Source: Ariolimax columbianus (Eukaryota > Mollusca > Gastropoda > Stylommatophora > Arionidae). Taken from it: 64,000 bases of DNA. The position numbers were made by a program, and so were the translations under genes. The notes under the pieces were generated by a model. The model was not told the origin of the DNA. It searched no databases and worked only from the letters and a program-made list of their open reading frames with translations. Below are positions 54,047 to 64,000 of this stretch, one piece after another. How positions within the stretch are numbered: position 1 is the stretch's first letter; every line of letters starts with the position of its first letter. Location: contig JAVGWX010000013.1 of NCBI GenBank assembly GCA_036924085.1, positions 60,356,390-60,420,389 on the forward strand, written 5' to 3'.

Positions 54047-54200
54047 TTTGAGCGATAGTGCGAGAGAATAAAAAACTAAATTGTTTGCCCAAAATAGATT
54101 TGTCAATAGAATACGAAACAATGTATACATGCTTAGATAAGATGTAATTTTTCATTGTATTGTGGTTGCTTTCAACATGGTTGCTGAAAGTTGTGCAATT
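54047..54200 (-). promoter_or_regulatory. Putative PUS10 promoter / 5' UTR
   Basis: The interval directly upstream of the PUS10 ATG has no TATA box at a suitable distance. CAAAATGGC overlapping the start resembles the YY1 motif placed just downstream of transcription starts in TATA-less promoters, and a small GCGCGC patch sits in exon 1. LINE-B sequence starts about 190 bp upstream and is transcribed the other way. Confidence 0.45.
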
Positions 54201-54239
54201 GTAACAGGAGAGTGGTTGTTAACGTTATTCAGCTGATAA

Positions 54240-55080
54240 GTGATAATACTCAACCCATGGCTGATGAGCTGGATACCAGCTGCTCAAATAGAGAGAACAG
54301 TTGCACTCCGCCTGGGTGGGAGGAGGCATATTCATAAGACACAAAAGAGGAAATATAACAGAAGAGGCCTTCCCAACAGGAAAGTTGTCCACACACCTCA
54401 GAGCAGAATCGATGGCCCACCTGCGAGCACTGAGAATACTTCAAACAGAAAGGCAACCTCCAACAAAAATATCTGTATTCACGGACTGCAGAGAACTATT
54501 AGAGACAATACGAAAAACAAACAACGAACCACTGTTATCGGAGATCAGATCAGAACTGGGAAAACTCCAGAGATCCTCAACAATAGCGCTCCAGTGGATA
54601 CCCTCCCATTGCGGAATCATGGGAAACGAGAGAGCTGATGCTCTGGCAAAAGATGGCAGCAAAAAGGTACAATTTAATCATCGAGTACCATACAGAGAAA
54701 TCAAGAACATCATCAGAAATCAGTATACACACCAACGGAGAGAAGACACAAACATAAGCAGTACACCAGACCAAATTCACCAACTCAAAAGAAATCAACA
54801 AACTACCTCATTTCGCCTGAGAACTGGACACTGCAGACTACTAGAACATCTATACCGACTGAAGATCTCACACACCGATGAGTGCCCATGTGGAACAGGA
54901 TGCCAGAACCGTGAGCATACTCTACAGGAATGCCCAATCTATAGGGAAATAAGATGCCAAACCTGGCCAGAGGGTGCGGAGCTGAGACAAAAGCTGTGGG
55001 GCAGCCGCTCCGACCTGGTGAAGACTACAGACTTCATCATGGCGACTGGCCTGCAGATATAGCATGTTCAAAAGATCCTG
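54240..55080 (+). mobile_element. LINE-B 3' part with RNase H domain, best copy
   Basis: A 253-codon frame (54301-55062) encodes RNase H: AESMAHLRAL (Glu at residue 36), SVFTDCRELLETI (Asp62) and IPSHCGIMGNERADALAKDG (Asp113), so three acidic positions remain, while the first Asp lies in a shifted upstream frame. Next come SFRLRTGHCRLLEHLYRLK and ECPCGTGCQNREHTLQECP (CCHC-like). It ends with TAG at 55062. It lies head-to-head with PUS10, about 190 bp from its ATG. Confidence 0.9.
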
Positions 55081-55099
55081 AACGCAAAGAAGAAGAAGA

Positions 55100-55335
55100 G
55101 GACATCAGAACCAATGAGAATATGTCCAGATTGCCGCAAGGTTCTACACTCTCACCTGTGCTGTTTAACATCTACACAGTAAAGGGGGCGAACATTCAAT
55201 CCACAAGGCGAGCATCAACATATACAGGTGATATCCTGAAGGGCATGACTGGTTCAGATAGGCATAGGATGGTCAGAGACATTCAGGAGAATTTCATAGC
55301 TGTATGCAGATTCCAGCGCTCCCATCAATCATAAT
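55100..55335 (+). mobile_element. LINE RT core fragment
   Basis: The plus strand encodes RLPQGSTLSPVLFNIYT, the RT motif LPQGSxLSPxLF, followed by decayed codons where FADD should be (STYTGDI). Confidence 0.8.
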
Positions 55336-55379
55336 ATGACCTGCATGATGTGATGTTCCTTGAACAAGGTGGGGAACTG

Positions 55380-55715
55380 AGATGCTAGTTCGGTCATTCA
55401 CAACATAATGACCAGAATGTCGCGCGAGGGCCAGACACAATATATGCTGACCAAGAGACCACGAGTTCTCTTCCCTGTCGTTCCCTGGAAACAGACTGTT
55501 TACAAGGCAGTCAGACTGATGAGATGTGAAACCACGTGATCCCTGTAGTAGTAAGCGTCACAGAGATGAAGCCAAACATAGCACAACAGCCTGGATGATC
55601 CCGGTCCACCTTCATAAGCACGAGCGGGGTGTAAGGAAAGCTAATTCAACCAGCCACTTAACGCCCTTTTCAGGACGCACAAAACGGTAAACATACTTAT
55701 TGTGTGCATTAAACA
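55380..55715 (-). repeat. Dispersed repeat R2, inverted copy
   Basis: GTTCCCTGGAAACAGACTGT, ATCCCTGTAGTAGTAAGCGT, GATGAAGCCAAACATAGCAC and TTCAGGACGCACAAAACGGT match the complement of R2. It sits between two LINE pieces (55335 and 55730). Confidence 0.85.
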
Positions 55716-55729
55716 ACAACAATAACAAA

Positions 55730-56540
55730 ATAGCGAAATATGCCCTCCGGGGTCTTACCTGTGATGAATGGGCCATTGACAGGTACGACAGGTTCAAATA
55801 CCTAGGAGTAACTTTTGATTGCAGCCTCACTTAACTGGTTTAGAATACTCTACAGAGTCTGTCTCACGTGTAGACATCACATCGATCATATCAACCAGAG
55901 ATGCAAGAAAGACATGGGAGCACTCAAGACTATGGCAGCGACAAACTTGGAGCAACGACTGCTTTTCATCCTATACCGTCAGTTGGTATTGCCAATTGTT
56001 GGTTACTGTCTGGGCATCCTCACAATATTAATATTACAGTTTGATCAATGTCGCCCCAATGGCTACCCTTCCACTGTGACATCACAAACAATGAGAGAAC
56101 TGACGCTCTAGCAAAATATGGAAGCAGAAAGGCACAATTTAAATATCGAGTACCATACAGAGAGATCGAGAACATCCTCAGAAATCAGTATACACACCAA
56201 TGGAGAGAAGACACGAAGATAAGGAGCAGACCAGGCCCAATTAACCAGCTCTAGAGAAACCAACAAACTATCTTATTTGGCCTGAGAGCTGGTCACTGCA
56301 GACTACTAGAACATCTATACCAACTAAAGATCCCACACACCGATTAATGACCAATGGAACATTGGAGCAGAATTCTGAACACATTCTATAGGAATGCCCA
56401 CTCTGTACGGGAAATGAGATACCAGGCCTGGCCGAGTTGTGGAGCTGAGACAAAAGCTGTGGAGCAGCCTGTTGAAAAATTCATATTTCATCATGGCGAC
56501 TGGCCTGCAGATATAACATGACCAAAGATCCTGAACGCAA
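55730..56540 (+). mobile_element. LINE-B-type RT C-terminus joined to RNase H fragment
   Basis: 55740-56000 reads YDRFKYLGVTFDCSLT, then HIDHINQRCKKDMGALKTMA and LFILYRQLVLPIVGYCLGIL across a 30-bp insertion resembling the LINE-A tail (ACTGGTTTAGAATACTCTAC). 56048-56540 parallels the 54580-55080 RNase H region with stops (NERTDALAKYGSRKAQFKYR). Confidence 0.82.
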
Positions 56541-56814
56541 AGACAGAAAAACAGTTTGAACATATCCAGAATGAAGAGATACGAGTGGTTCCGGGATGTG
56601 AAAGAGAAACCGGGTCTTGAAGATGCAATGCATGATGGGACTTCTGTCTATGGCATGCACATGGCAGAGGCCGAAGCATATATGCGGGTTAGCACTGACC
56701 GACGACACCTATTGCACAATAAAGTTAGTTAAAGTTAGTTGCTCATCACAAGCGAGGATGGCGACATCACTAGACGAGTTTGTCTTGATGATGTAACTTG
56801 CGCTGTATTTGGAT

Positions 56815-57255
56815 TATAGTGAGGAAGAAACTGCGCTGGATATCTTCCCGAGCTACCTTGGATCAGTGACAAAATATGTCAAGATGACTGGATGTAACTC
56901 AGCATGCGGGCACTCTGGTCCCATCTCCCTTGAGACCAGGAGTCGCTTGAAACTTGTGGGATTCAATCGCTCACCGCTTCCCAAAACCGGCACTATCAAC
57001 AAACAAGGCGAAGAACACCAATCTCGTGACGTTCAGCTGTGTATACTGAACCGTGGAAACACATGACATGGTAACCGAAACACTATTGCAAATATCCAGG
57101 ACAATCAAAGTAAAAAACACCACAAAATGAACGAACTAGCTAATCCAAACGCAAAATCACAACTCGTTTCTATGGACCCAAGTGTGAGTTGTGAAAAAAC
57201 TAGTGTGAATTCCCGTCAAATGCGTTGTCTAGCTTCCATAATTCACTAAAACACG
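56815..57255 (+). repeat. Unnamed dispersed repeat, related to 13480-13840 and 37780-37960
   Basis: The order ACTCTGGTCCCATCTCCCTT, ACAAAATGAACGAACTAGCT, GAGTTGTGAAAAAACTAGTG, CTTCCATAATTCACTAAAAC parallels 13480-13840 loosely. Confidence 0.45.
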
Positions 57256-57304
57256 AGAACAAGACTAGATCGCGCCATCTTGCCGCGACTCCAATTTTTA
57301 ATTA

Positions 57305-57535
57305 ACATTTTTTATTCCTCTTATTCTCCAAGTGTACGTTACACTGCGGTTTTTATTTTGCGCCTGTCGGCCCAGTACATCCGACTTCGACATGCATTTT
57401 ATGTAAGGGTCTGCTTCCTCCTGCATTTTCTAATTTCTAAGGGTTTGTTTCCCCGGGGTAACGGCCGGTGCTGTGACGGGGAACGAACCCAGCACCTTCG
57501 GATTGAGCCGTGTGTCACTAAACCACGCCGCCCCC
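57305..57535 (-). mobile_element. SINE S1 copy
   Basis: GCGCCTGTCGGCCCAGTACA, ATTTTATGTAAGGGTCTGCT, GGTAACGGCCGGTGCTGTGA and GAACGAACCCAGCACCTTCG match the complement of 19146-19385. Confidence 0.9.
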
Positions 57536-57539
57536 ACCC

Positions 57540-58430
57540 CTACAATACTGGCAACAACATAACCAACAATAACAATACCAACAACAACAATAACAACATC
57601 ATTAACAATAACATTACAACCATAACAATATCAACAATAATATCAACAACAGTAATAGTAGCAACAACAATACCAACAATAACAACAACAATAACAACAT
57701 CATTTACAACAACAACATGATCAACAACAACAATATCAGCAATAATATCAATAATAATACCAACAGCAACAATAGTAACAACAACAACAATACCAACATA
57801 ATAAATACCAAAAAGAACAGCAATACTACCATAAAACAATACCAACAACAACAAAAATGTCAACAGCAATTTTAACAACAAAAACAAGAGCACAAACAAT
57901 ACCAATAACAATATTAACAACAACAACAACATCAGCAACAACAACAACAACAATGCCAACAAGATCAGCAGCAAAAGTACTAACAGCAACAACAATATCA
58001 ACAACAACAACAACAATACTGACAGCAACAATACCAGCAACAATATTAACAACAACAACATTAACAACAACCAACAACAATATCAACAATAACAATAACA
58101 ACAACACTAGCAAGAACAAGACCAACATAAACAATACCAACAAGAACAACAATATCAACAACAACCAACAACAAAAATACCAACAACAACAATACCAACA
58201 ACAACAATATCAACAACAACATAAACTACAGCAACAATACAAACAACAACAATATCACTAACAACAAAATTAACAAACACACAACTAACAACACCAACAA
58301 GACCAATAACAACATTAACAACCACAACAATGCCAACAATAACAAGAACATTAACAATACAAACAACAATAATATTAACAACAACAATAACACCAACACC
58401 AACAACACCAACAACACTAATATTCTAATC
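57540..58430. repeat. Degenerate CAA/AAC-rich satellite, about 0.9 kb
   Basis: Built from AACAACAATACCAACAACAA-type words with no fixed longer period that I can see. The minus-strand 176-codon Leu/Val-rich frame and the plus-strand Thr/Asn-rich frames are composition artefacts. Confidence 0.92.
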
Positions 58431-59160
58431 AACATGTGCACTCCATCAGTGACGTGTGACATCACATGGAACTATCAGGACACACACTCTTATAACTTTC
58501 TAGAAATGTCCAGATTTTATTCAGTTGTCTAAGACAGCAGATAGATTTTAATAATAATAATCATGAGTCTGCCCCATGTGACGCCACGCAGAGAGTTAGA
58601 AGAAATAGGGATCTAACATAATTAATAATATTATCGTCTTCTATTTTAAAGCATTGTTAATCTAGCAGGTTATGAATTTCTTCTCTGCACGCAATTTGTG
58701 CAGGTGTCAACTTACTTGATGGCTCGTTCCTCAGCTGGGGTTGTATCGCTGCTGGCCTCAATTTCATCTACAACGAACTGTATGCTGGTCTATGGAGGTC
58801 CAGTGGGTAATACGATTTCCTTTTAACATATCGTAGATTTTGCAGTGGGGTGCATGGGTGTCTGACCAACGCATTGGAGGCTACCCCGCGGTCTTTTTCT
58901 GCCTCGAAGATATCACTGGTGTCGACATGCTCCAACGTTAATTTTTTCTTCTGAGAATGTGGCCTGTCCACTTTAACTTTAACTTACCTCACGCAACTAT
59001 GTTACATCCATACGAAAGAGACTCGTTACAAGAATTGTTCTTCTACTTCTTCGTTCATCTTCGCAGATTCTTTTCAGCCAAAACATAATCAAGACATAAG
59101 GAAAACGGTCATTCTAACAGACTCCATGGGTGTACTTCAAACACGATAGACTTTGACGCG
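58431..59160. other. Mostly unassigned; a dispersed element at 58740-58950
   Basis: 58850-58900 (GTCTGACCAACGCATTGGAG) resembles 25820-25850. No exon was recognised. Confidence 0.4.
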
Positions 59161-59640
59161 AAATAAAAGATCTAGTACCATAATGGATTTAGACCAACTG
59201 TGGGATCATACGAGAAGGCAGATGAGCTCACAAAGGACGGCAGTGGCGGCCCACAGACTCCCCATCCACAGAGCTATATAGAAGCAAAGATAGTCATCAA
59301 ACAATACAAGAGGGTGGAATTGAGAGACCAGCCTAAAAGATAAATGTAAGAAAATTACAGGATAGACAAACTTGGCAGAGATGGGCAGACGAAGATCTTT
59401 AGACTCAGAACGGGACATTGGAGGCTCAAGGCTCACTTCCACATAATGGGTTTTAGAGATACCGCCATGTACGATTGCGGAACACCCAAGCAAACACCAG
59501 AACATGTCATGCAGGACTGCCCCACTTATGCAAACCAATGACAGGCAGTCTGTCCGGGGAAGAGACCATGCTCAATAAACTCTAAGGGACCGGCGAAGAC
59601 CTGAAACGCACAGTCTCCTTTGGCATGAACCTCACCGGCT
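59160..59640 (+). mobile_element. LINE-D 3' ORF fragment preceding the 37-40-bp array
   Basis: The plus strand encodes EKADELTKDGS (end of RNase H), SYIEAKIVIKQYKR (homologous to the YKEAKTLI unit of the 38586 array), KIFRLRTGHWRLKAHFHIMG and DCGTPKQTPEHVMQDCPTYA, with frameshifts. Its 3' end GGCATGAACCTCACCGGCTA passes directly into the array. Confidence 0.88.
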
Positions 59641-61700
59641 AGAAGCCTAGCATCAGTTGATCGTGAACCTCACCGGCTAGAAGCCTAGCATCAGTTGATC
59701 GTGAACCTCACCGACTAGAAGCCTAGCACCAGTTGATCGTGAACCTCACCGGCTAGAAGCCTAGCATCAGTTGATCGTGAACCTCACCGACTAGAAGCCT
59801 AGCATCAGTTGATCGTGAACCTCACCGACTAGAAGCCTAGCATCAGTTGATCGTGAACCTCACTGGACTAGAAGCCTAGCATCAGTTGATCGTGAACCTC
59901 ACTGGACTAGAAGCCTACCATCAGTTGATCGTGAACCTCACCGACTAGAAGCATAGCATCAGTTGGTCGTGAACCTCACTGGACTAGAAGCATAGCATCA
60001 GTTGATCGTGAACCTCACTGGACTAGAAGCATAGCATCAGTTGATCGTGAACCTCACCGGCTAGAAGCCTAGCATCAGTTGGTCGTGAACCTCACTGGAC
60101 TAGAAGCCTAGCATCAGTTGATCGTGAACCTCACTGGACTAGAAGCCTAGCATCAGTTGATCGTGAACCTCACTGGACTAGAAGCCTAGCATCAGTTGGT
60201 CGTGAACCTCACCGGCTAGAAGCATAGCATCAGTTGATCGTGAACCTCACCGTCTAGAAGCATAGCATCAGTTGGTCGTGAACCTCACCGGCTAGAAGCA
60301 TAGCATCAGTTGATCGTGAACCTCACCGGCTAGAAGCATAGCATCAGTTGATCGTGAACCTCACCGACTAGAAGCACAGCATCAGTTGATCGTGAACCTC
60401 ACCGACTAGAAGCATAGCATCAGTTGATCGTGAACCTCACCGACTAGAAGCATAGCATCAGTTGATCGTGAACCTCACTGGACTAGAAGCCTAGCATCGG
60501 TTGATCGTGAACCTCACTGGACTAGAAGCCTAGCATCGGTTGATCGTGAACCTCACTGGACTAGAAGCCTAGCATCAGTTGATCGTGAACCTCACTGGAC
60601 TAGAAGCCTAGCATCAGTTGATCGTGAACCTCACTGGACTAGAAGCCTAGCATCAGTTGATCGTAAACCTCACCGGCTAGAAGCATAGCATCAGTTGGTC
60701 GTGAACCTCACCGGCTAGAAGCCTAGCATCAGTTGGTCGTGAACCTCACTGGACTAGAAGCCTAGCATCAGTTGATCGTGAACCTCACTGGACTAGAAGC
60801 CTAGCATCAGTTGATCGTGAACCTCACCGGCTAGAAGCCTAGCATCAGTTGGTCGTGAACCTCACCGGCTAGAAGCCTAGCATCAGTTGGTCGTGAACCT
60901 CACTGGACTAGAAGCCTAGCATCAGTTGATCGTGAACCTCACTGGACTAGAAGCCTAGCATCAGTTGGTCGTGAACCTCACTGGACTAGAAGCATAGCAT
61001 CAGTTGATCGTGAACCTCACCGGCTAGAAGCATAGCATCAGTTGATCGTGAACCTCACCGTCTAGAAGCATAGCATCAGTTGGTCGTGAACCTCACCGGC
61101 TAGAAGCATAGCATCAGTTGATCGTGAACCTCACCGGCTAGAAGCATAGCATCAGTTGATCGTGAACCTCACCGACTAGAAGCATAGCATCAGTTGATCG
61201 TGAACCTCACCGACTAGAAGCATAGCATCAGTTGATCGTGAACCTCACTGGACTAGAAGCCTAGCATCGGTTGATCGTGAACCTCACCGGCTAGAAGCCT
61301 AGCATCAGTTGGTCGTGAACCTCACTGGACTAGAAGCCTAGCATCAGTTGATCGTGAACCTCACTGGACTAGAAGCCTAGCATCAGTTGATCGTGAACCT
61401 CACTGGACTAGAAGCCTAGCATCAGTTGATCGTGAACCTCACCGGCTAGAAGCATAGCATCAGTTGGTCGTGAACCTCACCGGCTAGAAGCATAGCATCA
61501 GTTGGTCGTGAACCTCACCGACTAGAAGCCTAGCATCAGTTGATCGTGAACCTCACTGGACTAGAAGCCTAGCATCAGTTGATCGTGAACCTCACCGGCT
61601 AGAAGCATAGCATCAGTTGGTCGTGAACCTCACCGGCTAGAAGCATAGCATCAGTTGGTCGTGAACCTCACCGACTAGAAGCACAGCATCAGTTGATCGA
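59625..61700 (+). repeat. 37-40-bp minisatellite, over 50 copies, seeded at the LINE-D 3' end, with higher-order structure
   Basis: The unit is GTGAACCTCACCGGCTAGAA then GCCTAGCATCAGTTGATC, with a two-base longer CACTGGACTAG variant. Single-copy versions end the LINE-D copies at 38270 and 17240. Rare variants recur in the same order (CACCGTCTAG at about 60250 and 61057; ATCGGTTG at about 60498 and 61267), marking a duplicated block of roughly 0.8 kb. Confidence 0.95.
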
Positions 61701-61704
61701 GCAA

Positions 61705-62300
61705 AGAAGACGTAGTAGTTGATCCTCAGATCAAAGTCCCGGTTTGTTTTACGTAGAACACCATTGTTTGTATGGCTGAATTGTCTCCATACAGCTTTTG
61801 TCTCATATCTGTCCCACAAGGTCGGTATTGTTCTCCCTTTTCCTGCGTGAGCATGTAGTTTTGCTGGACATGTTCCACGGGCATGGTATGCTCCCCATAT
61901 GGATACTTGTTATCTGTCCCAATCTTAGTGTTGTTGTAAACTTCTCAGTTCTCAGTCTGAAGATGATGACTTGCTCTTCTCTAGTTAAATCAAAGTAGTC
62001 GTCTTCTTTTTCGGAATTGGAGGAAATTGGCTTTAATTATGGCCTTGACCTCTTTATATGTGATGCTCAGGTCTGTTTGTGGGGATACTCCTCCAGACTT
62101 TGCTAGTTTGTCTGCAGCTTCATTGCCTTCAATATTGCAGTGGGAAAGGTTCCACTGAATGACCAACCTTTGGTGTGCTGCTGTTAGATGCCAGGGAATA
62201 CATACATTGCTCAAGATCACCATCATTATGATGTTTAAGCTCTGCTAATATTGTCAAAGCATCAGTCAGAAATGCTATGTTTTCTTGGTGGACATCTTCT
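61705..62300 (-). mobile_element. LINE-E RNase H fragment, decayed
   Basis: The minus strand encodes IQWNLSHCNIEGNEAADKLA then KSGG and TDLSITYKEVKAIIKANFL, the RNase H C-terminal block (His and Asp present). Downstream parts parallel 8265-8830. Confidence 0.85.
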
Positions 62301-62484
62301 GTGAACGAGGTCAGGTAATTATCCGACTGTATACAACGACTAACATCGTCATACTGACCTCGTACTTATCACCAAAGTCATCAAATTATCATTATTACTC
62401 GTTTCTGTTATCAACAGGGATTAGCAAAATTACAAAAGGACAATCACGGAATTCAGATACGCCGTTTATATTTTTTGTTTACTC

Positions 62485-63540
62485 ACTTAAATATAGACCA
62501 GCCAAAGACATAGAACACTCACTTCAATATAGACCAGCCAAAGACATAGAACACTCACTTCAATATTGACCAGCCAAAGACATAGAACACTCACTTAAAT
62601 ATAGACCAGTAAGAGACATAAAACACTCACTTAAATATAGACCAGCCAAAGACATAGAACACTCACTTCAATATAGACCAGCCAAAGACATAGAAAACTC
62701 ACTTCAATATTGACCAGCCAAAGACACAGAACACTCACTTAAATATAGACCAGTCAAAGACATAGAGCACTCACTTAAATATAGACACGCACTTAAATAT
62801 AGACCAGCCAAAGACATAGAAAACTCACTTCAATATAGACCAGCCAAAGATATAGACCACTCACGTCAATATTGACCAGCCAAAGACATTGAACACTCAC
62901 TTAAATATAGACCAGTCAAAGACATAGAACACTCACTTAAATATAGACCAGCCAAAGACATAGAACACTCACTTCAATATAGACCAGCCAAAGACATAGA
63001 ACACTCACTTCAATATAGACCAGCCAAAGACATAGAACACTCACTTAAATATAGACCAGCCAAAGACATAGAAAACTCACTTCAATATAGACCAGCCAAA
63101 GACATAGACCACTCACTTCAATATTGACCAGCCAAAGACATTGAACACTCACTTAAATATAGACCAGTCAAAGACATAGAACACTCACTTCAATATAGAC
63201 CAGCCAAAGACATAGAACACTCACTTAAATATAGACCAGCCAAAGACATAGAACACTCACTTAAATATAGACCAGCCAAAGACATAGAACACTCACTTAA
63301 ATATAGACCAGCCAAAGACATAGACCACTCACTTCAATATAGACCAGCCAAAGACATAGACCACTCACTTCAATATTGACCAGCCAAAGACATTGAACAC
63401 TCACTTAAATATAGACCAGTCAAAGACATAGAACACTCACTTCAATATAGACCAGCCAAAGACATAGAACACTCACTTAAATATAGACCAGCCAAAGACA
63501 TAGAACACTCACTTAAATATAGACCAGCCAAAGACATAGA
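62485..63540. repeat. 36-bp minisatellite, about 29 copies, with a 252-bp higher-order repeat
   Basis: The unit is ACTCACTTAAATATAGACCA followed by GCCAAAGACATAGAAC. The variant CAAAGACATTGAACAC recurs at 62881, 63133 and 63385, exactly 252 bp (seven units) apart, with matching neighbours. The array ends about 60 bp from the poly(A) signal of the right-edge gene. Confidence 0.95.
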
Positions 63541-63603
63541 ATAAATCACTTGCAAATGACCAGAAAACCTCCTTTTGATACTAAGGAAATAGTTTTTCTC
63601 TCT

Positions 63604-63609
63604 TTTATT
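63604..63609 (-). terminator. Poly(A) signal of the right-edge gene
   Basis: AATAAA on the minus strand, about 200 bp after the TAG at 63810, in an otherwise ordinary 3' UTR-like stretch. The 36-bp array begins about 60 bp further on. Confidence 0.6.
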
Positions 63610-63809
63610 CCTCTATCACACGAGGGTAAGTCAGTATCTAGGTCACAAACTGATATGGGATAGCACCAAATTGTAGTGTGTTGTCTCTAAAGGTGACACG
63701 AAGTACCAGCAACATCCGGTTTTGGATTACAAGCCCGTCAGCGGCTTTCTGTGCCTCTTCGTCCTAACGATATTTTTGGAGCAGAAGAACTGTTGAAGCG
63801 TTTCCCGCC

Positions 63810-64000
63810 CTACTGAGTGTTATGATTATTCATCAGTTGTTGTTGCATATGTTGGTTGTAGATCATTTGCCAGTACTGAGCAATGGCGTACTGCTGTTCC
63901 ATAGTCAAAGCGCTGTACGGATAATTCAACGCGCTTTGGGACAATAAAGGTGAAGGATTTTGGTAATTGGAGTTATCGTATTGAGCCGCTGGAGATGTAG
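63810..64000 (-). CDS. C-terminal 62 codons of an unidentified Q/Y/N-rich protein (partial, runs off the right edge)
   Basis: The minus strand is open from the window edge to TAG at 63812-63810. The 62 residues are low-complexity but protein-like: PAAQYDNSNYQNPSP, then LNYPYSALTMEQQYAIAQYW and QMIYNQHMQQQLMNN. Such Tyr/Gln/Asn-rich tails are typical of RNA-binding proteins, but no domain is visible and I do not assign a family. Two bases precede the first full codon, so the exon may continue leftwards in the gene beyond the window. A poly(A) signal lies 200 bp downstream. Codon use and composition differ clearly from the adjacent repeats. Confidence 0.75.
   Translation of the reverse strand, partial: TSPAAQYDNSNYQNPSPLLSQSALNYPYSALTMEQQYAIAQYWQMIYNQHMQQQLMNNHNTQ

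Noticed and set aside
54301..55062. Host RNase H gene
   Set aside because: The domain order, CCHC-like C-terminus and presence of decayed relatives at 9600-11580 and 56048 show it is part of a non-LTR retrotransposon; it also lacks the first catalytic Asp in frame.
57540..58465. Leu/Val-rich membrane-protein-like ORFs
   Set aside because: Composition artefact of the CAA-rich satellite read on the minus strand.

Overview
This is a eukaryotic, intron-rich and repeat-dense window with no bacterial features. The repeats suggest a mollusc, most likely a gastropod: many 5'-truncated non-LTR retrotransposons (LINEs) of several lineages, tRNA-derived SINEs, and more than twenty minisatellite arrays. 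The species assignment is inference; no host marker was searched.

The main gene is a complete PUS10 (tRNA pseudouridine synthase) on the minus strand. I assembled it by hand from 16 coding exons between 54046 (ATG) and 9097 (stop). All junctions use GT-AG, every intron phase matches its partner, and the exons sum to 1560 nt (519 residues plus stop). The predicted protein carries the two CxxC pairs of the N-terminal zinc-binding region, the GREDVDVR catalytic motif, and the C-terminal KTPLRVLHRR, TYIKEFVHGDFGR and DVDWP blocks typical of animal PUS10. Exons are 15-144 nt, while introns reach about 5 kb and are made mostly of repeats. A second real gene enters from the right edge: the last 62 codons, stop and poly(A) signal of a Q/Y/N-rich protein lie on the minus strand at 63604-64000.

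Layout: 1-8980 is downstream of PUS10 and holds a LINE split by a 3.2-kb 44-bp array, a 33-bp array and several other arrays. From 8983 to 54046 is PUS10 with its repeat-filled introns. From 54100 to 57540 are LINE RNase H and RT pieces and a SINE. From 57540 to 63540 are a CAA-rich tract and two large arrays, followed by the 3' end of the neighbouring gene.

The most unusual pattern is that many arrays have a visible single-copy seed inside a mobile or dispersed element, and the element often resumes after the array. Examples are a LINE C-terminal coding segment (44-bp unit), a LINE RNase H-linked segment (24-bp unit, about 80 copies), the 3' end of the same LINE lineage (37-40-bp units, over 50 copies), a 154-bp segment of a third LINE, and a 33-bp piece of a dispersed repeat. 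Most long ORFs in the window are artefacts of array units whose length is a multiple of three. LINE labels A-G, SINE labels S1-S2 and dispersed-repeat labels R1-R2 are local names for this window.
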